NCBI GenBank assembly: GCA_023678885.1
Contig: JAHCLQ010000812.1
Span: forward strand, 1-64,000
DNA: 64,000 nt
From: Pogostemon cablin
Lineage: Eukaryota; Streptophyta; Magnoliopsida; Lamiales; Lamiaceae
Direction of reading: 5' to 3'
Part shown: positions 24,701 through 39,700 of the stretch, one piece after another
How the letters are laid out: each line of letters opens with the position of its first letter
How positions within the stretch are numbered: the stretch's first letter is position 1
Program-made: the position numbers and the translations under genes
The notes under the pieces: generated by a model
The model's input: the letters and a program-made list of their open reading frames with translations, nothing else
The model's database searches: none
Told to the model about the DNA's origin: nothing

Positions 24701-27700
24701 CGAATCTATCATGCATTATATGTTGTTTATCTTTTCTTAATTCTTAAAGAAATGAGTTCTTTATTCAATGATTCGATTAAACAAAGAGATAATTACTCTT
24801 TAGACGTCGAATCTATCATGCATTATATGTTGTTTATCCTTTCTTAACTCATAAAGAAGTGAATTTTTTATTCAATGATTCTATTAAACAAAGTGATAAT
24901 AGTCCTTAGACGTCGAATCTATTATGTATTATATGTTGTTTATCCTTTCTTAACTCATAAGGAAACGAGTTCTTTATTCATTGATTCAATTAAACGAAGA
25001 GATAATAAGTCTTCTAACGTCGAATCTATCATGCATTATATGTCGTTTATCCTTTCTTAACTCTTAAGAAAACATGTTCTTTATTCAATGATTTGATTTA
25101 ACGAAGAGTTAATGAATCTTTAGACATCGAATCTATCATGCATTATATGTTGTTTATCCTTTCTTAACACTTAAGGAAACATGTTCTTTATTCAATGATT
25201 CGATTAAACGAAGAGATAATGAGTCTTTAGACATCGAATCTATCATGCATTATATGGTGTATATCTTTTCTTTATTCAATAATTTGATTAAATGAGGAGA
25301 TAATAAGTCTTTGAACGTCCAATCTATTATGCATTATATGTTGTTTATCTTTTCTTAACTCATAAAGAAACGAGTTTTTTATTCAATGATTCGATTAAAC
25401 AGAGATAATGACACTTTAGATGTCGAATCTATCATGCATTATATGTTGTTTATCCTTTCTTAACTCATAAGGAAACCCAGTTCTTTATTCAATGATTAGA
25501 TTAAATGAAGAGATAATAAGCCTTTAAACGTCGAATCTATCATGCATTATATGTTGTTTATCTTTTCTTAACTCGTAAAGAAATGAGTTCTTCATTCAAT
25601 TATTCGATTAAACAAAAAGATAATTACTCATTAGACGTCGAATCTATCATGCATTATATGTTGTTTATCCTTTCTTAACTCATAAAGAAGTGAGTTTTTT
25701 ATTTAATGATTCGATTAAACGAAGTGATAATAGTCCTTAGACATCTAATCTATCATGTATTATATGTTGTTTATCCTTTCTTAACTCATAAGGAAACGAG
25801 TTCTTTATTCATTGATTCGATTAAACGAAGAGTTAATAAGTCTTCTAACGTTTAATGTATCATGCATTATATGTTGTTTATCCTTTCTTAACTCTTAAGG
25901 AAACATGTTTTTTATTCAATGATTTGATTAAACAAGGAGATAATGAGTCTTTAGACATCAAATCTATCATGCATTATATGTTGTTTATCCTTTCTTAACT
26001 CATAAACAAACGAGTTCTTTATTCAATGATTCTATTAAACGAAGAGATAATAAGTCTTTGAATGTCAAATCTATCATGCATTATATGTTTTTTATCTTTT
26101 CATAACTCATTAAGAAACGAGTTTTTTATTCAATGATTCGATTAAACGAAGAGATAATGACTCTTTAGACGTCGAATCTATCATGCATTATATATTGTTT
26201 ATCCTTTCTTAACTCATAAGAAAAGAAGTTTTTTATTCAATGATTCGTTTAAACGAAGTGATAATGAGTCTTTAGACATCGAATCTATCATGCATTATAT
26301 GTTGTTTATCCTTTCTTAACTCATAAGGAAACGAGTTCTTTATTCAATGATTCGATTAAATGAAGAGATAATAAGTCTTTAAACATCGAATCTATCATGC
26401 ATTATATGTTGTTTATCTTTTCTTAACTCAAAAAGAAATGAGTTCTTTATTCAATTATTCGATTAAACAAAGAGATAATTACTCTTTAGACGTCGAATCT
26501 ATCATGCATTATATGTTGTTTATCCTTTCTTAACTCATGAAGAAGTGAGTTTTTTATTCAATGATTCGATTAAACAAAGTGATAATAGTCCTTAGACGTC
26601 GAATCTACTATGTATTATATGTTGTTTATCCTTTCTTAACTCATAAGGAAACAAGTTCTTTACTCATTGATTCGATTAAACGAAGAGATAATAAGTCTTC
26701 TAACGTCGAATCTATCATGCATTATATGTCGTTTATCCTTTCTTAACTCTTAAGAAAACATGTTCTTTATTCAATGATTCGATTTAACGAAGAGTTAATG
26801 AGTCTTTAGACATCGAATCTATCATGCATTATATGTTGTTTATCCTTTCTTAACTCATAAAGAAATGAGTTCATTATTCAATAATTTGATTAAACGAAGA
26901 GATAATAAGTCTTTGAACGTCTAATCTATTACGCATTATATGTTGTTTATCTTTTCTTAACTCATTAAGAAACGAGTTTGTTATTCAATGATTCGATTAA
27001 ACAGAGATAATGACACTTTAGATGTCGAATCTATCATGCATTATATATTGTTTATCCTTTCTTTACTCAAAAGGAATGGAGTTTTTATTCAATGATTCTT
27101 TTAAACGAAGTGATACTGAGTCTTTAGACGTCGAATCTATCATGCATTATATGTTGTTTATCCTTTCTTAACTCATAAGGAAACGAGTTCTTTATTCAAT
27201 GATTCGATTAAATGAAGAGATAATAAGTCTTTAAACGTCGAATCTATCATGCATTATATGTTGTTTATCTTTTCTTAACTAAAAAAGAAATGAGTTCTTT
27301 ATTCAATTATTCGATTAAACAAAGAGATAATTACTCTTTACACGTCGAATCTATCATGCATTATATGTTGTTTATCTTTTCTTAACTAAAAAAGAAATGA
27401 GTTCTTTATTCAATTATTCGATTAAACAAAGAGATAATTACTCTTTAGACGTCGAATCTATCATGCATTATATGTTGTTTATCCTTTCTTAACTCATGAA
27501 GAAGTGAGTTTTTTATTCAATGATTCGATTAAACAAAGTGATAATAGTCCTTGACGTCAAATCTATCATGCATTATATGTTGTTTATCCTTTCTTAACTC
27601 ATAAGGAAACGAGTTATTTATTCATTGATTCGATTAAACGAAGAGATAATAAGTCTTCTAACGACGAATCTATCATGCATTATATGTCGTTTATCCTTTC

Positions 27701-30700
27701 TTAACTCTTAAGTAAACATGTTCTTTATTCAATGATTCGATTTAACGAAGAGATAATGAGTCTTTAGACATCGAATCTATCATGCATTATATGTTATTTA
27801 TCCTTTCTTAACTCATAAAGAAATGAGTTCTTTATTCATTGATTCGATTAAACAAACAGATAATAAGTCTTTGAACATCGAATCTATCATGCATTATATG
27901 TTGTTTATCTTTTCTTAACTCATAAAGAAACGAGTTTTTTATTCAATGATTCGATTAAAAAAGAGATAAACACTTTAGATGTCGAATCTATCATGCATTA
28001 TATACTGTTTATCCTTTCTTAACTCATAAGGAAACCCAGTTCTTTATTCAATGATTAGATTAAATGAAGAGATAATAAGCCTTTAAACGTCGAATCTATC
28101 ATGCATTATATGTTGTTTATCTTTTCTTAACTCGTAAAGAAATGAGTTCTTCATTCAATTATTCGATTAAACAAAAAGATAATTACTCATTAGACGTCGA
28201 ATCTATCATGCATTATATGTTGTTTATCCTTTCTTAACTCATAAAGAAGTGAGTTTTTTATTTAATGATTAGATTAAACGAAGTGATAATAGTCCTTAGA
28301 CATCTAATCTATCATGTATTATATGTTGTTTATCCTTTCTTAACTCATAAGGAAACGAGTTCTTTATTCATTGATTCGATTAAACGAAGAGTTAATAAGT
28401 CTTCTAACGCTTAATGTATCATGCATTATATGTTGTTTATCCTTTCTTAACTCTTAAGGAAACATGTTTTTTATTCAATGATTTGATTAAACAAGGAGAT
28501 AATGAGTCTTTAGACATCAAATCTATCATGCATTATATGTTGTTTATCCTTTCTTAACTCATAAACAAACGAGTTCTTTATTCAATGATTCTATTAAACG
28601 AAGAGATAATAAGTCTTTGAATGTCAAATCTATCATGCATTATATGTTTTTTATCTTTTCATAACTCATTAAGAAACGAGTTTTTTATTCAATGATTCGA
28701 TTAAACGAAGAGATAATGACTCTTTAGACGTCGAATCTATCATGCATTATATATTGTTTATCCTTTCTTAACTCATAAGAAAAGAAGTTTTTTATTCAAT
28801 GATTCGTTTAAACGAAGTGATAATGAGTCTTTAGACATCGAATATATCATGCGTTATATGTTGTTTATCCTTTCTTAACTCATAAGGAAACGAGTTCTTT
28901 ATTCAATGATTCGATTAAATGAAGAGATAATAAGTCTTTAAACATCGAATCTATCATGCATTATATGTTGTTTATCTTTTCTTAACTCAAAAAGAAATGA
29001 GTTCTTTATTCAATTATTCGATTAAACAAAGAGATAATTACTCTTTAGACGTCGAATCTATCATGCATTATATGTTGTTTATCCTTTCTTAACTCATGAA
29101 GAAGTGAGTTTTTTATTCAATGATTCGATTAAACAAAGTGATAATAGTCCTTAGACGTCGAATCTATTATGTATTATATGTTGTTTATCCTTTCTTAACT
29201 CATAAGGAAACAAGTTCTTTACTCATTGATTCGATTAAACGAAGAGATAATAAGTCTTCTAACGTCGAATCTATCATGCATTATATGTCGTTTATCCTTT
29301 CTTAACTCTTAAGAAAACATGTTCTTTATTCAATGATTCGATTTAACGAAGAGTTAATGAGTCTTTAGACATCGAATCTATCATGCATTATATGTTGTTT
29401 ATCCTTTCTTAACTCATAAAGAAATGAGTTCATTATTTAATAATTTGATTAAACGAAGAGATAATAAGTCTTTGAACGTCTAATCTATTACACATTATAT
29501 GTTGTTTATCTTTTCTTAACTCATTAAGAAACGAGTTTGTTATTCAATGATTCGATTAAACAGAGATAATGACACTTTAGATGTCGAATCTATCATGCAT
29601 TATATATTGTTTATCCTTTCTTTACTCAAAAGGAATGGAGTTTTTATTCAATGATTCTTTTAAACGAAGTGATAATGAGTCTTTAGACGTCGAATCTATC
29701 ATGCATTATATGTTGTTTATCCTTTCTTAACTCATAAGGAAACGAGTTCTTTATTCAATGATTCGATTAAATGAAGAGATAATAAGTCTTTAAACGTCGA
29801 ATCTATCATGCATTATATGTTGTTTATCTTTTCTTAACTAAAAAAAAATGAGTTCTTTATTCAATTATTCGATTAAACAAAGAGATAATTACTCTTTAGA
29901 CGTCGAATCTATCATGCATTATATGTTGTTTATCCTTTCTTAACTCATGAAGAAGTGAGTTTTTTATTCAATGATTCGATTAAACAAAGTGATAATAGTC
30001 CTTAGACGTCAAATCTATCATGCATTATATGTTGTTTATCCTTTCTTAACTCATAAGGAAACGAGTTCTTTATTCATTGATTCGATTAAACGAAGAGATA
30101 ATAAGTCTTCTAACGACGAATCTATCATGCATTATATGTCGTTTATCCTTTCTTAACTCTTAAGTAAACATGTTCTTTATTCAATGATTCGATTTAACGA
30201 AGAGATAATGAGTCTTTAGACATCGAATCTATCATGCATTATATGTTATTTATCCTTTCTTAACTCATAAAGAAATGAGTTCTTTATTCAATGATTCGAT
30301 TAAACAAACAGATAATAAGTCTTTGAACATCGAATCTATCATGCATTATATGTTGTTTATCTTTTCTTAACTCATAAAGAAACGAGTTTTTTATTCAATG
30401 ATTCGATTAAAAAAGAGATAAACACTTTAGATGTCGAATCTATCATGCATTATATACTGTTTATCCTTTCTTAACTCATAAGGAAAGGAGTTTTTTATTC
30501 AATGATTCTTTTAAATGAAGTGATAATGAGTCTTTAGACGTCGAATCTATCATGCATTATGTGTTGTTTATCCTTTCTTAACTCCTAAAGAAACGAGTTC
30601 TTTATTCAATAATTTGATTAAACGAAGAGATAATAAGTCTTTGAACGTCTAATCTATTATGCATTATATGTTGTTTATCTTTTCTTAACTCATAAAGAAA

Positions 30701-33700
30701 CGAGTTTTTTATTCAATGATTCGATTAAACAGAGATAATGACACTTTAGATGTCGAATCTATCATGCATTATATATTGTTTATCCTTTCTTTACTCAAAA
30801 GGAATGGAGTTTTTTATTCAATGATTCTTTTAAAAGAAGTGATAATGAGTCTTTAGACGTCGAATCTATCATGCATTATATGTTGTTTATCCTTTCTTAA
30901 CTCATAAAGAAGTGAGTTTTTTATTTAATGATTCGATTAAACGAAGTGATAATAGTCCGTAGACGTCGAATCTATCATGCATTATATGTTGATTATCCTT
31001 TCTTAACTCATAAGGAAACGAGTTCTTTATTCATTGATTCGATTAAACGAAGAGTTAATAAGTCTTCTAACGTTTAATGTATCATGCATTATATGTTGTT
31101 TATCCTTTCTTAACTCTAAAGGAAACATGTTTTTTATTCAATGATTCGATTAAACGAAGAGATAATGAGTCTTTAGACATCGAATCTATCATGCATTATA
31201 TGTTGTTTATCCTTTCTTAACTCATAAACAAACGAGTACTTTATTCAATGATTCTATTAAACGAAGAGATAATAAGTCTTTGAACGTCAAATCTATCATG
31301 CATTATACGTTGTTTATATTTTCTTAACTCATAAAGAAATGAGTTTTTTATTCAATGATTCGATTAAACGAAGAGATAATGACTCTTTAGACGTCGAATC
31401 TATCATGCGTTATATATTGTTTATCCTTTCTTAACTCATAAACAAACGATTTCTTTATTCAATGATTCGATTAAACGAAGAGATAATAAGTCTTTGAACG
31501 TCAAATCTATCATGCATTATGTGTTTTTTATCTTTTCATAACTCATAAAGAAAAGAGTTTTTTATTCAATGATTCGATTAAACGAAGAGATAATGACTCT
31601 TTAGACGTCGAATCTATCATGCATTATATATTGTTTATCCTTTCTTAACTCATAAGAAAAGAAGTTTTTTATTCAATGATTCGTTTAAACGAAGTGATAA
31701 TGAGTCTTTAGACATCGAATCTATCATGCATTATATGTTGTTTATCCTTTCTTAACTCATAAGGAAACGAGTTCTTTATTCAATGATTCGATTAAATGAA
31801 GAGATAATAAGTCTTTAAACGTCGAATCTATCATACATTATATGTTGTTTATCTTTTCTTAACTCAAAAAGAAATGAGTTCTTTGTTCAATTATTCGATT
31901 AAACAAAGAGATAATTACTCTTTAGACGTCGAATCTACCATGCATTATATGTTGTTTATCCTTTCTTAACTCATGAAGAAGTGAGTTTTTATTCAATGAT
32001 TCGATTAAACAAAGCGATAATAGTCCTTAGACGTCGAATCTATCATGCATTATATGTTGTTTATCCTTTCTTAACTCATAAGGAAACGAGTTCTTTATTC
32101 ATTGATTCGATTAAACGAAGAGATAATAAGTCTAATAACATCGAATCTATCATGCATTATATGTCGTTTATCCTTTCTTAACTCTTAAGTAAACATGTTC
32201 TTTATTCAATGATTCGATTTAACGAAGAGATAATGAGTCTTTACACAATGAATCTATCATGCATTGTATGTTATTTATCCTTTCTTAACTCATAAAGAAA
32301 TGAGTTCTTTATTCAATGATTCGATTAAACAAAGAGATAATAAGTCTTTGAACATCGAATCTATCATGCATTATATGTTGTTTATCTTTTCTTAACTCAT
32401 AAAGAAACGAGTTTTTTATTCAATGATTCGATTAAAAAAGAGATAAACACTTTAGATGTTGAATCTATCATGCATTATATACTGTTTATCCTTTCTTAAC
32501 TCATAAGGAAAGGAGTTTTTTATTCAATGATTCTTTTAAACGAAGTGATAATGAGTCTTTAGACGTCGAATCTATCATGCATTATATGTTGTTTATCCTT
32601 TCTTAACTCATAAGGAAACCCAGTTCTTTTTTCAATGATTCGATTAAATGAAGAGATAATAAGCCTTTAAACGTCGAATCTATCATGCATTATATGTTGT
32701 TTATCTTTTCTTAACTCATAAAGAAATGAGTTCTTTATTCAATGATTCGATTAAACAAAGAGATAATTACTCTTTAGACATCGAATCAATCATGCATTAT
32801 ATGTTGTTTATCCTTTCTTAACTCATAAAGAAGTGAGTTTTTTATTCAATGATTTGATTAAACAAAGTGATAATAGTCCTTAGACGTCGAATCTATCATG
32901 CATTATATGTTGTTTATCCTTTCTTAACTCATAAAGAAACGAGGTCTTTATTCATTGATTCGATTAAACGAAGAGATAATAAGTCTTCTAACGTTGAATC
33001 TATCATGCATTATGTGTTGTTTATCCTTTTTTAACTCTTAAGTAAACATGTTCTTTATTCAATGATTCGATTTAACGAAGAGATAATGAGTCTTTAGACA
33101 TCGAATCTATCATGCATTATATGTTGTTTATCCTTTCTTAACTCATAAAGAAACGAGTTCTTTATTCAATGATTCGATTAAACAAAGAGATAGTAAGTCT
33201 TTGAACGTCGAATCTATCATGTATTATATGTTGTTTATCTTTTCTTAACTCATAAAGAAATGAGTTTTTTATTCAATGATTCGATTAAATAAAGAGATAA
33301 ACACTTTAGATGTCGAATCTATCATGCATTATATACTGTTTATCCTTTCTTAACTCATAAGGAAATGAGTTTTTTATTCAATGATTCTTTTAAACGAAGT
33401 GATAATGAGTCTTTAGACGTCGAATCTATCATGCATTATATGTTGTTTATCTTTTTTTAACTCATAAAGAAACGAGTTTTTTATTCAATGTTTCGATTAA
33501 ACAAAGAGATAAACACTTTTGATGTCGAATCTATCATGCATTATATACTGTTTATCCTTTCTTAACTCATAAGGAAAGGAGTTTTTTATTCAATGATTCG
33601 TTTAAACGAAGTGATAATGAGTCTTTAGACGTCGAATCTATCATGCATTATATGTTGTTTATCCTTTCTTAACTCATAAGGAAACGAGTTCTTTATTCAA

Positions 33701-33981
33701 TGATTCGATTAAATGAAAAGATAATAAGTCTTTAAATGTCGAATCTATCATGCATTATATGTTGTTTATCTTTTCTTAACTCAAAAAGAAATGAGTTTTT
33801 TATTCAATGATTCGATTAAACAAAGAGATAATTAATCTTTGGACGTCGAATCAATCATGCATTATATGTTGTTTATCATTTCTTCACTCATAAAGAAGTG
33901 ATTTTTTATTCAATGATTCAATTAAACAAAGTGATAATAATCCTTAGACGTCAAATCTATCATGCATCATATGTTGTTTAT
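21764..33981. repeat. 107-bp satellite array, block 3
   Basis: The same satellite between loci B and C. From about 22.1 kb it repeats block 2 almost base for base at an offset of 14,985-14,986 bp, including the 2,559-bp internal duplication (now 25.5-30.5 kb) and the short-deletion monomers near 23.55-23.75 kb. The first about 350 bp belong to the first duplication copy. Confidence 0.97.
25471..30481. repeat. Second instance of the paired 24-monomer duplication
   Basis: The 10,485-15,495 pair reproduced at +14,986 bp. It includes the same missing monomer in the second half and the same private variants, such as TCGAATATATCATGCGTT at about 28,840. This shows that the 2.5-kb duplication preceded the 15-kb one. 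Confidence 0.85.
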
Positions 33982-35570
33982 TGTTTGCCTCATTTTTGTA
34001 GCACTCACGAGCAAGAATACTCGATCGTTGTAGTAGTATATCCCAAGAAAAATTATCAATCCATAAAGGAGTTATGTTCGGACTAGCAAAATACGTGAGC
34101 TCATGTTCATGTTGTTTTTGTAAAGATGATCAGGGGTTTTGAGATTAATTAACAACTAAAACAAGTAACAAGTAAATAAGAATAGCAAATAATAGAAATG
34201 ACAAGTAAAGAAAATGGGTGCTAAAGTTCAAGTATGGAAAAACATGGGATTAGAAACATCCAAGCACACTCGATTCATATTAGCATGCAAAAGAAATTTA
34301 ACTCAATTGATGTAGACTAAGGGTGATCACGATTGTATCCTAAGCTCCCTTTCGGGTTACAAAGGTTGTTGATCTATTTTAGACTCCCAAAAGCACTTAA
34401 GATCAAAGCCCAACATTAACCCCTTCCATCTAGGTACTAGTTAGATTAAACTCTCCCTTTTTGTGTACTAAGGCCAACGAATGGATTGGTTCCCCTCATT
34501 GAATTCAAATATCCTTTCGGTCAAACCCAAACTCAATGTCTAATCATGCCTTCCTAATACTATAGAGGGTCGTTTCCGTCTCACTCCAAGCAATACATAC
34601 ATGAACATCATGATAGCATTTAATTACCACAAATAATCCATTGATCAACAATCCATTAAACCAATAAACATTCATGAATAACAAACCATGCCATCACAAC
34701 ATCAAGACAATTAAACTCCATGATTAGAAATCAACATCAATTAAACCAAAAACCAATTTAATCCACATGATAATATAAATCTAATATGCTCTTCATGCTC
34801 CTAATCCCACTAGAGGGATTAGCCTAACATGATAAGGGTAACAAAACAAATAAATAATTCATTACAAATACCCATAGTCTTAGATCTAAAGAAATACAAA
34901 ATGAATGGATTCTTCCCTATCAATTTCTTGAAGAGAATCTTCTATTCTTCTTGATCTCCACCTCTAGCTCTTGATTTTGAAGTCTTTAGCACCAAAAATG
35001 GAAGATATGATGGGTGGATGAAGATGGATGAAGATGGATGAAGATGAAGGTGGAAAATGGAAGAAATGGTGTGTGATGTGTGTGTAGAGGATGGGATTTT
35101 CGGATCCCTTGCCAATTATTGAATAAAGGGGTATTTATACCCCTATGGAGGCTTCTAGAAGGATCTGGAAATTTCTGCAGGAACATACACGGCACGAGTC
35201 GTGCTCTGCAACACGGCCACGAGGTGGCCATGTTGTGTCTTCTGATGCTGCCGCACGGCCTTTCCTTACAGGGCCGTGTTACGCAACACGGCTCGTGTGC
35301 TGCAACACGAGTCGTGTGTTGTAACACGGGCACAGGGTGGTCGTGTTGGCTCTTCTGATGTCGGCACATGGCCACTTCTTCCAGGGCCGTGTTGGCTACA
35401 CGGCTCGTGCTACCAACTCGACTTGTGCAACTGGACACGGCCTTAAGCTTATTCACACACATTTCAATAAAAACACAAAACACAACCAAATAACACATAA
35501 AATACGGATAAAATAATACGAAAACACATCTAAAAAGACACTAAAATATAGGTGAAAATAGCTCTAATCA
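33982..35570 (-). mobile_element. 3' LTR of locus C with U3 deletion
   Basis: It appears identical to the locus B LTR, including the truncated minisatellite (35188-35449), the TATA box at 35132-35139, and the 12-bp microrepeat gain. Confidence 0.88.
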
Positions 35571-36626
35571 ACCCCCCAAACTTAAGGTGTTGCTCGTCCC
35601 CGAGCAACGAAAATGACAAATCAAAAGGAGAAATTTTCACCTAGAAAAGACTAAACGAATATAAGCAATAACACATCGTTAGCAATAATAACAACAAACT
35701 ATGCTAAGTCATCCTACAACATTAAAATCATGACATGAGAAATTAACAAGTTCAACCAAAAGAGACTAAAGTGTAATATAGTTCCTTTTAAGTCCAAGCC
35801 TCACAATGGATATTGATGTCTCTCAACACTCTTTTGAACTCGGATAAAACACACTCATTAATCGATTGGCTCGACTCGCTATAAGCTTGCTCGTGGACTA
35901 TATTCACAAACCACCAAAGTTTCAATTAATGATCAAAAAGGTCTTTAATTAGGATGTAATGATAGGCTCTTTGGTAGGTTAGGAAGTATATGGATAAGAG
36001 TGACTCAACAAGTGTAAGTAATCAAAGAGATGGCCAATTTCCTCAACTTCTTCACTTTCTTTTCTTCCTTGCTTATCTTTACTAATCTCAAGCACTATTT
36101 ATTAACTTCCCTAGGATTGAGCTTCTTTTGTTGCATGCTTCCTTTCTTTGAATTTTGTTTACTTGAGCATTTTGATGTTGATTTGCTCCTTTCTTACTTT
36201 GAGGTTGCATGTGCATTCTTGTTTTGCTCTTTTCATCCTTTTTCTTGCTTGTTTACCATGTCCTTTTTTTTCTTTTGCTAATCAATCAATCCTTTCTAGC
36301 TACCATCTCCTCAATCAACCACACAAAGGTATATATAAGCTTGAATGGGTAATTAAGGCTTGTAATGTGCTAAATTCACAAGAAATAGGCTTATAGGCTC
36401 AAAATGGTTAACTAAGGATGATGTTCATGGTAGGGAACATATATGGCAATGACTATAATAACAAGGATGGCCTTAGATCATTTCACCAATCTCCACTAAT
36501 CGGGCTCGTTCCTATAGTCCTTGAGCAAGTTCTAACTTATCAAACACAACCGATCCACTCATGAAGAAATACCATGTGTGCATGGTTGAGGCTCAAATGC
36601 TCACAAGCTTGTGCTCGGACCTTAAG

Positions 36627-36749
36627 CTCATTCACACACATTTCAAAAAAAACACAAAACACAACCAAATAACACATAAAATACGGATAAAATAATACGA
36701 AAACACATCTAAAAAGACACTAAAATGTAGGTGAAAATAGCTCTAATCA
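36627..36749 (-). mobile_element. Truncated 5' LTR stub of locus C
   Basis: Same 123-bp fragment and breakpoint as the other loci, carried along in the 15-kb duplication. Confidence 0.87.
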
Positions 36750-39700
36750 TTTATCCTTTCTTAACTCATAAGGAAACGAGTTCTTTATTCATTGATTCGA
36801 TTAAACGAAGGGATAATAAGTCTTCTAACGTCAAATCTATCATGCATTATGTGTCGTTTATCCTTTTTTAACTCTTAAGTAAACATGTTCTTTATTCAAT
36901 GATTCGATTTAACGAAGAGATAATGAGTCTTTAGACATCGAATCTATCATGCATTATATGTTGTTTATCCTTTCTTAACTCATAAAGAAATGAGTTCTTT
37001 ATTCAATGATTGATTAAACAAAGAGATAGTAAGTCTTTGAACGTCGAATCTATCATGTATTATATGTTGTTTATCTTTTCTTAACTCATAAAGAAATGAA
37101 TTTTTTATTCAATGATTCGATTAAACAAAGAGATAAACACTTTAGATGTCGAATCTATCATGCATTATATACTGTTTATCCTTTCTTAACTCATAAGGAA
37201 AGGAGTTTTTTATTCAATGATTCCTTTAAACGAAGTGATAATGAGTCTTTAGACGTTGAATCTATCATGCATTATATGTTGTTTATCCTTTCTTAACTCA
37301 TAAGGAAACCCAGTTCTTTATTCAATGATTTGATTAAATGAAGAGATAATAAGCCTTTAAACGTCGAATCTATCATGCATTATATGTTGTTTATCTTTTC
37401 TTAACTCATAAAGAAATGAGTTCTTCATTTAATTATCCGATTAAACAAAAAGATAATTACTCATAAGATGTCGAATCTATCATGCATTATATGTTGTTTA
37501 TCCTTTCTTAACTCATAAAGAAGTGAGTTTTTTATTTAATGATTCGATTAAACGAAGTGATAATAGTCCTTAGACGTCGAATCTATCATGCATTATATGT
37601 TGTTTATCCTTTCTTAACTCATAAGGAAACGAGTTCTTTATTCATTGATTCAATTAAACGAAGAGTTAATAAGTCTTCTACCGTTTAATGTATCATGCAT
37701 TATATGTTGTTTATCCTTTCTTAACTCTTAAGGAAACATGTTCTTTATTCAATGATTCGATTAAACGAAGAGATAATGAGCCTTTAGACATCGAATCTAT
37801 CATGCATTATATGTTGTTTATCCTTTTTTAACTCATAAACAAACGAGTTCTTTATTCAATGATTCGATTAAACGAAGAGATAATAAGTTTTTGAACATCA
37901 AATCTATCATGAATTATATGTTGTTTATCTTTTCTTAACTCATAAAGAAACGAGTTTTTTATTCAATGATTCGATTAAACGAAGAGATAATGACTCTTTA
38001 GACGTTGAATCTATCATGCATTATATATTGTTTATCCTTTCTTAACTCAGAAGAAAAGGAGTTTTTTATTCAATGATTCGTTTAAACAAAGTGATAATGA
38101 GTCTTTAGACGTCGAATCTATCATGCATTATATGTTGTTTATCCTTTCTTAACTCATAAGGAAACGAGTTCTTTATTCAATGATTCGATTAAATGAAGAG
38201 ATAATAAGTCTTTAAATGTCGAATCTATCATGCATTAAATGTTGTTTATCTTTTCTTAACTCAAAAAGAAATGAGTTCTTTATTCAATGATTCGATTAAA
38301 CAAAGAGATAATTACTCTTTAGACGTCGAATCTATCATACATTATATGTTGTTCATCCTTTCTTAACTCATAAAGAAGTGAGTTTTTTATTCAATGATTC
38401 GATTAAACAAAGTGATAATAGTACTTAGACGTCGAATCTATCATGCATTATATGTTGTTTATTCTTTCTTAACTCATAAGGAAACGAGTTCTTTATTCAT
38501 TGATTCGATTAAACGAAGAGATAATAAGTCTTCTAACGTCGAATCTATCATGCATTATATGTCGTTTATCCTTTCTTAATTCTTAAGTAAACATGTTCTT
38601 TATTCAATGATTCGATTTAACAAAGAGATAATGAGTCTTTAGACATCGAATCTATCATGCATTATATGTTGTTTATCCTTTCTTAACTCATAAAGAAACG
38701 AGTTCTTTATTCAATGATTCGATTAAACAAAGAGATAGTAAGTCTTTGAACGTCGAATCTATCATGCATTATATGTTGTTTATCTTTTCTTAACTCATAA
38801 AGAAACGAGTTTTTATTCAATGATTCGATTAAACAAAGAGATAAACACTTTAGATGTCGAATCTATCATGCATTATATACTGTTTATCCTTTCTTTTAAC
38901 TCATAAGGAAAGGAGTTTTTTATTCAATGATTCTTTTAAACGAAGTGATAATGAGTCTTTAGAGTCGAATCTATCATGCATTATATGTTTTTATCCTTTC
39001 TTAATTCATAAGGAAAATGAAGAGATAATAAGCCTTTAAACGTCGAATCTATCGTGCATTATATGTTGTTTATCTTTTCTTAACTCATAAAGAAATGAGT
39101 TCTTCATTCAATTATTCGATTAAACAAAAAGATAATTACTCATTAGGTGTCGAATCTATCATGCATTATATGTTGTTTATCCTTTCTTAACTCATAAAGA
39201 AGTGATTTTTTATTTAATGATTCGATTAAACGAAGTGATAATAGTCCTTAGACGTCGAATCTATCATGCATTATATGTTGTTTATTCTTTCATAACTCAT
39301 AAGGAAACGAGTTCTTTATTCATTGATTCAATTAAACGAAGAGTTAATAAGTCTTCTAACGTTTAATGTATCATGCATTATATGTTGTTTATCCTTTCTT
39401 AACTCTTAAGGAAACATGTTCTTTATTCAATGATTCAATTAAACAAAGGGATAATAAGTCTTTAAATGTCGAATCTATCATGCATTATATGTTGTTTATC
39501 TTTTCTTAATTCTTAAAGAAATGAGTTCTTTATTCAATGATTCGATTAAACAAAGAGATAATTACTCTTTAGACGTCGAATCTATCATGCATTATATGTT
39601 GTTTATCCTTTCTTAACTCATAAAGAAGTGAATTTTTTATTCAATGATTCTATTAAACAAAGTGATAATAGTCCTTAGACGTCGAATCTATTATGTATTA

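Larger units (their letters stand above)
33982..36749 (-). mobile_element. Athila-like LTR retrotransposon, internally deleted (locus C)
   Basis: Copy of locus B at +14,986 bp, with the same U3 deletion, the same internal deletion and the same TTTAT flanks (33977-33981 and 36750-36754). Its 3' LTR is 33982-35570, the polypurine tract 35571-35586, the hairpin 35589-35608, the internal remnant up to 36626, and the 5' LTR stub 36627-36749. I saw no difference from locus B. It arose by duplication of the locus and not by transposition. Confidence 0.9.
22111..37097. repeat. Large tandem duplication, copy 2 (14,986-bp unit)
   Basis: Direct-repeat partner of 7.1-22.1 kb, including locus C, which looks identical to locus B. 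Differences noticed are A to C near 27,115 (GATACTGAG against GATAATGAG), TTTATCAT for TTTATCCT near 22,838, and TTTATTCT for TTTATCCT near 23,370. After about 37,105 the two flanks diverge (TTTTTATTCAATGATT against TTTTTCATTCAATTATT), which marks the end of the unit. Confidence 0.93.
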
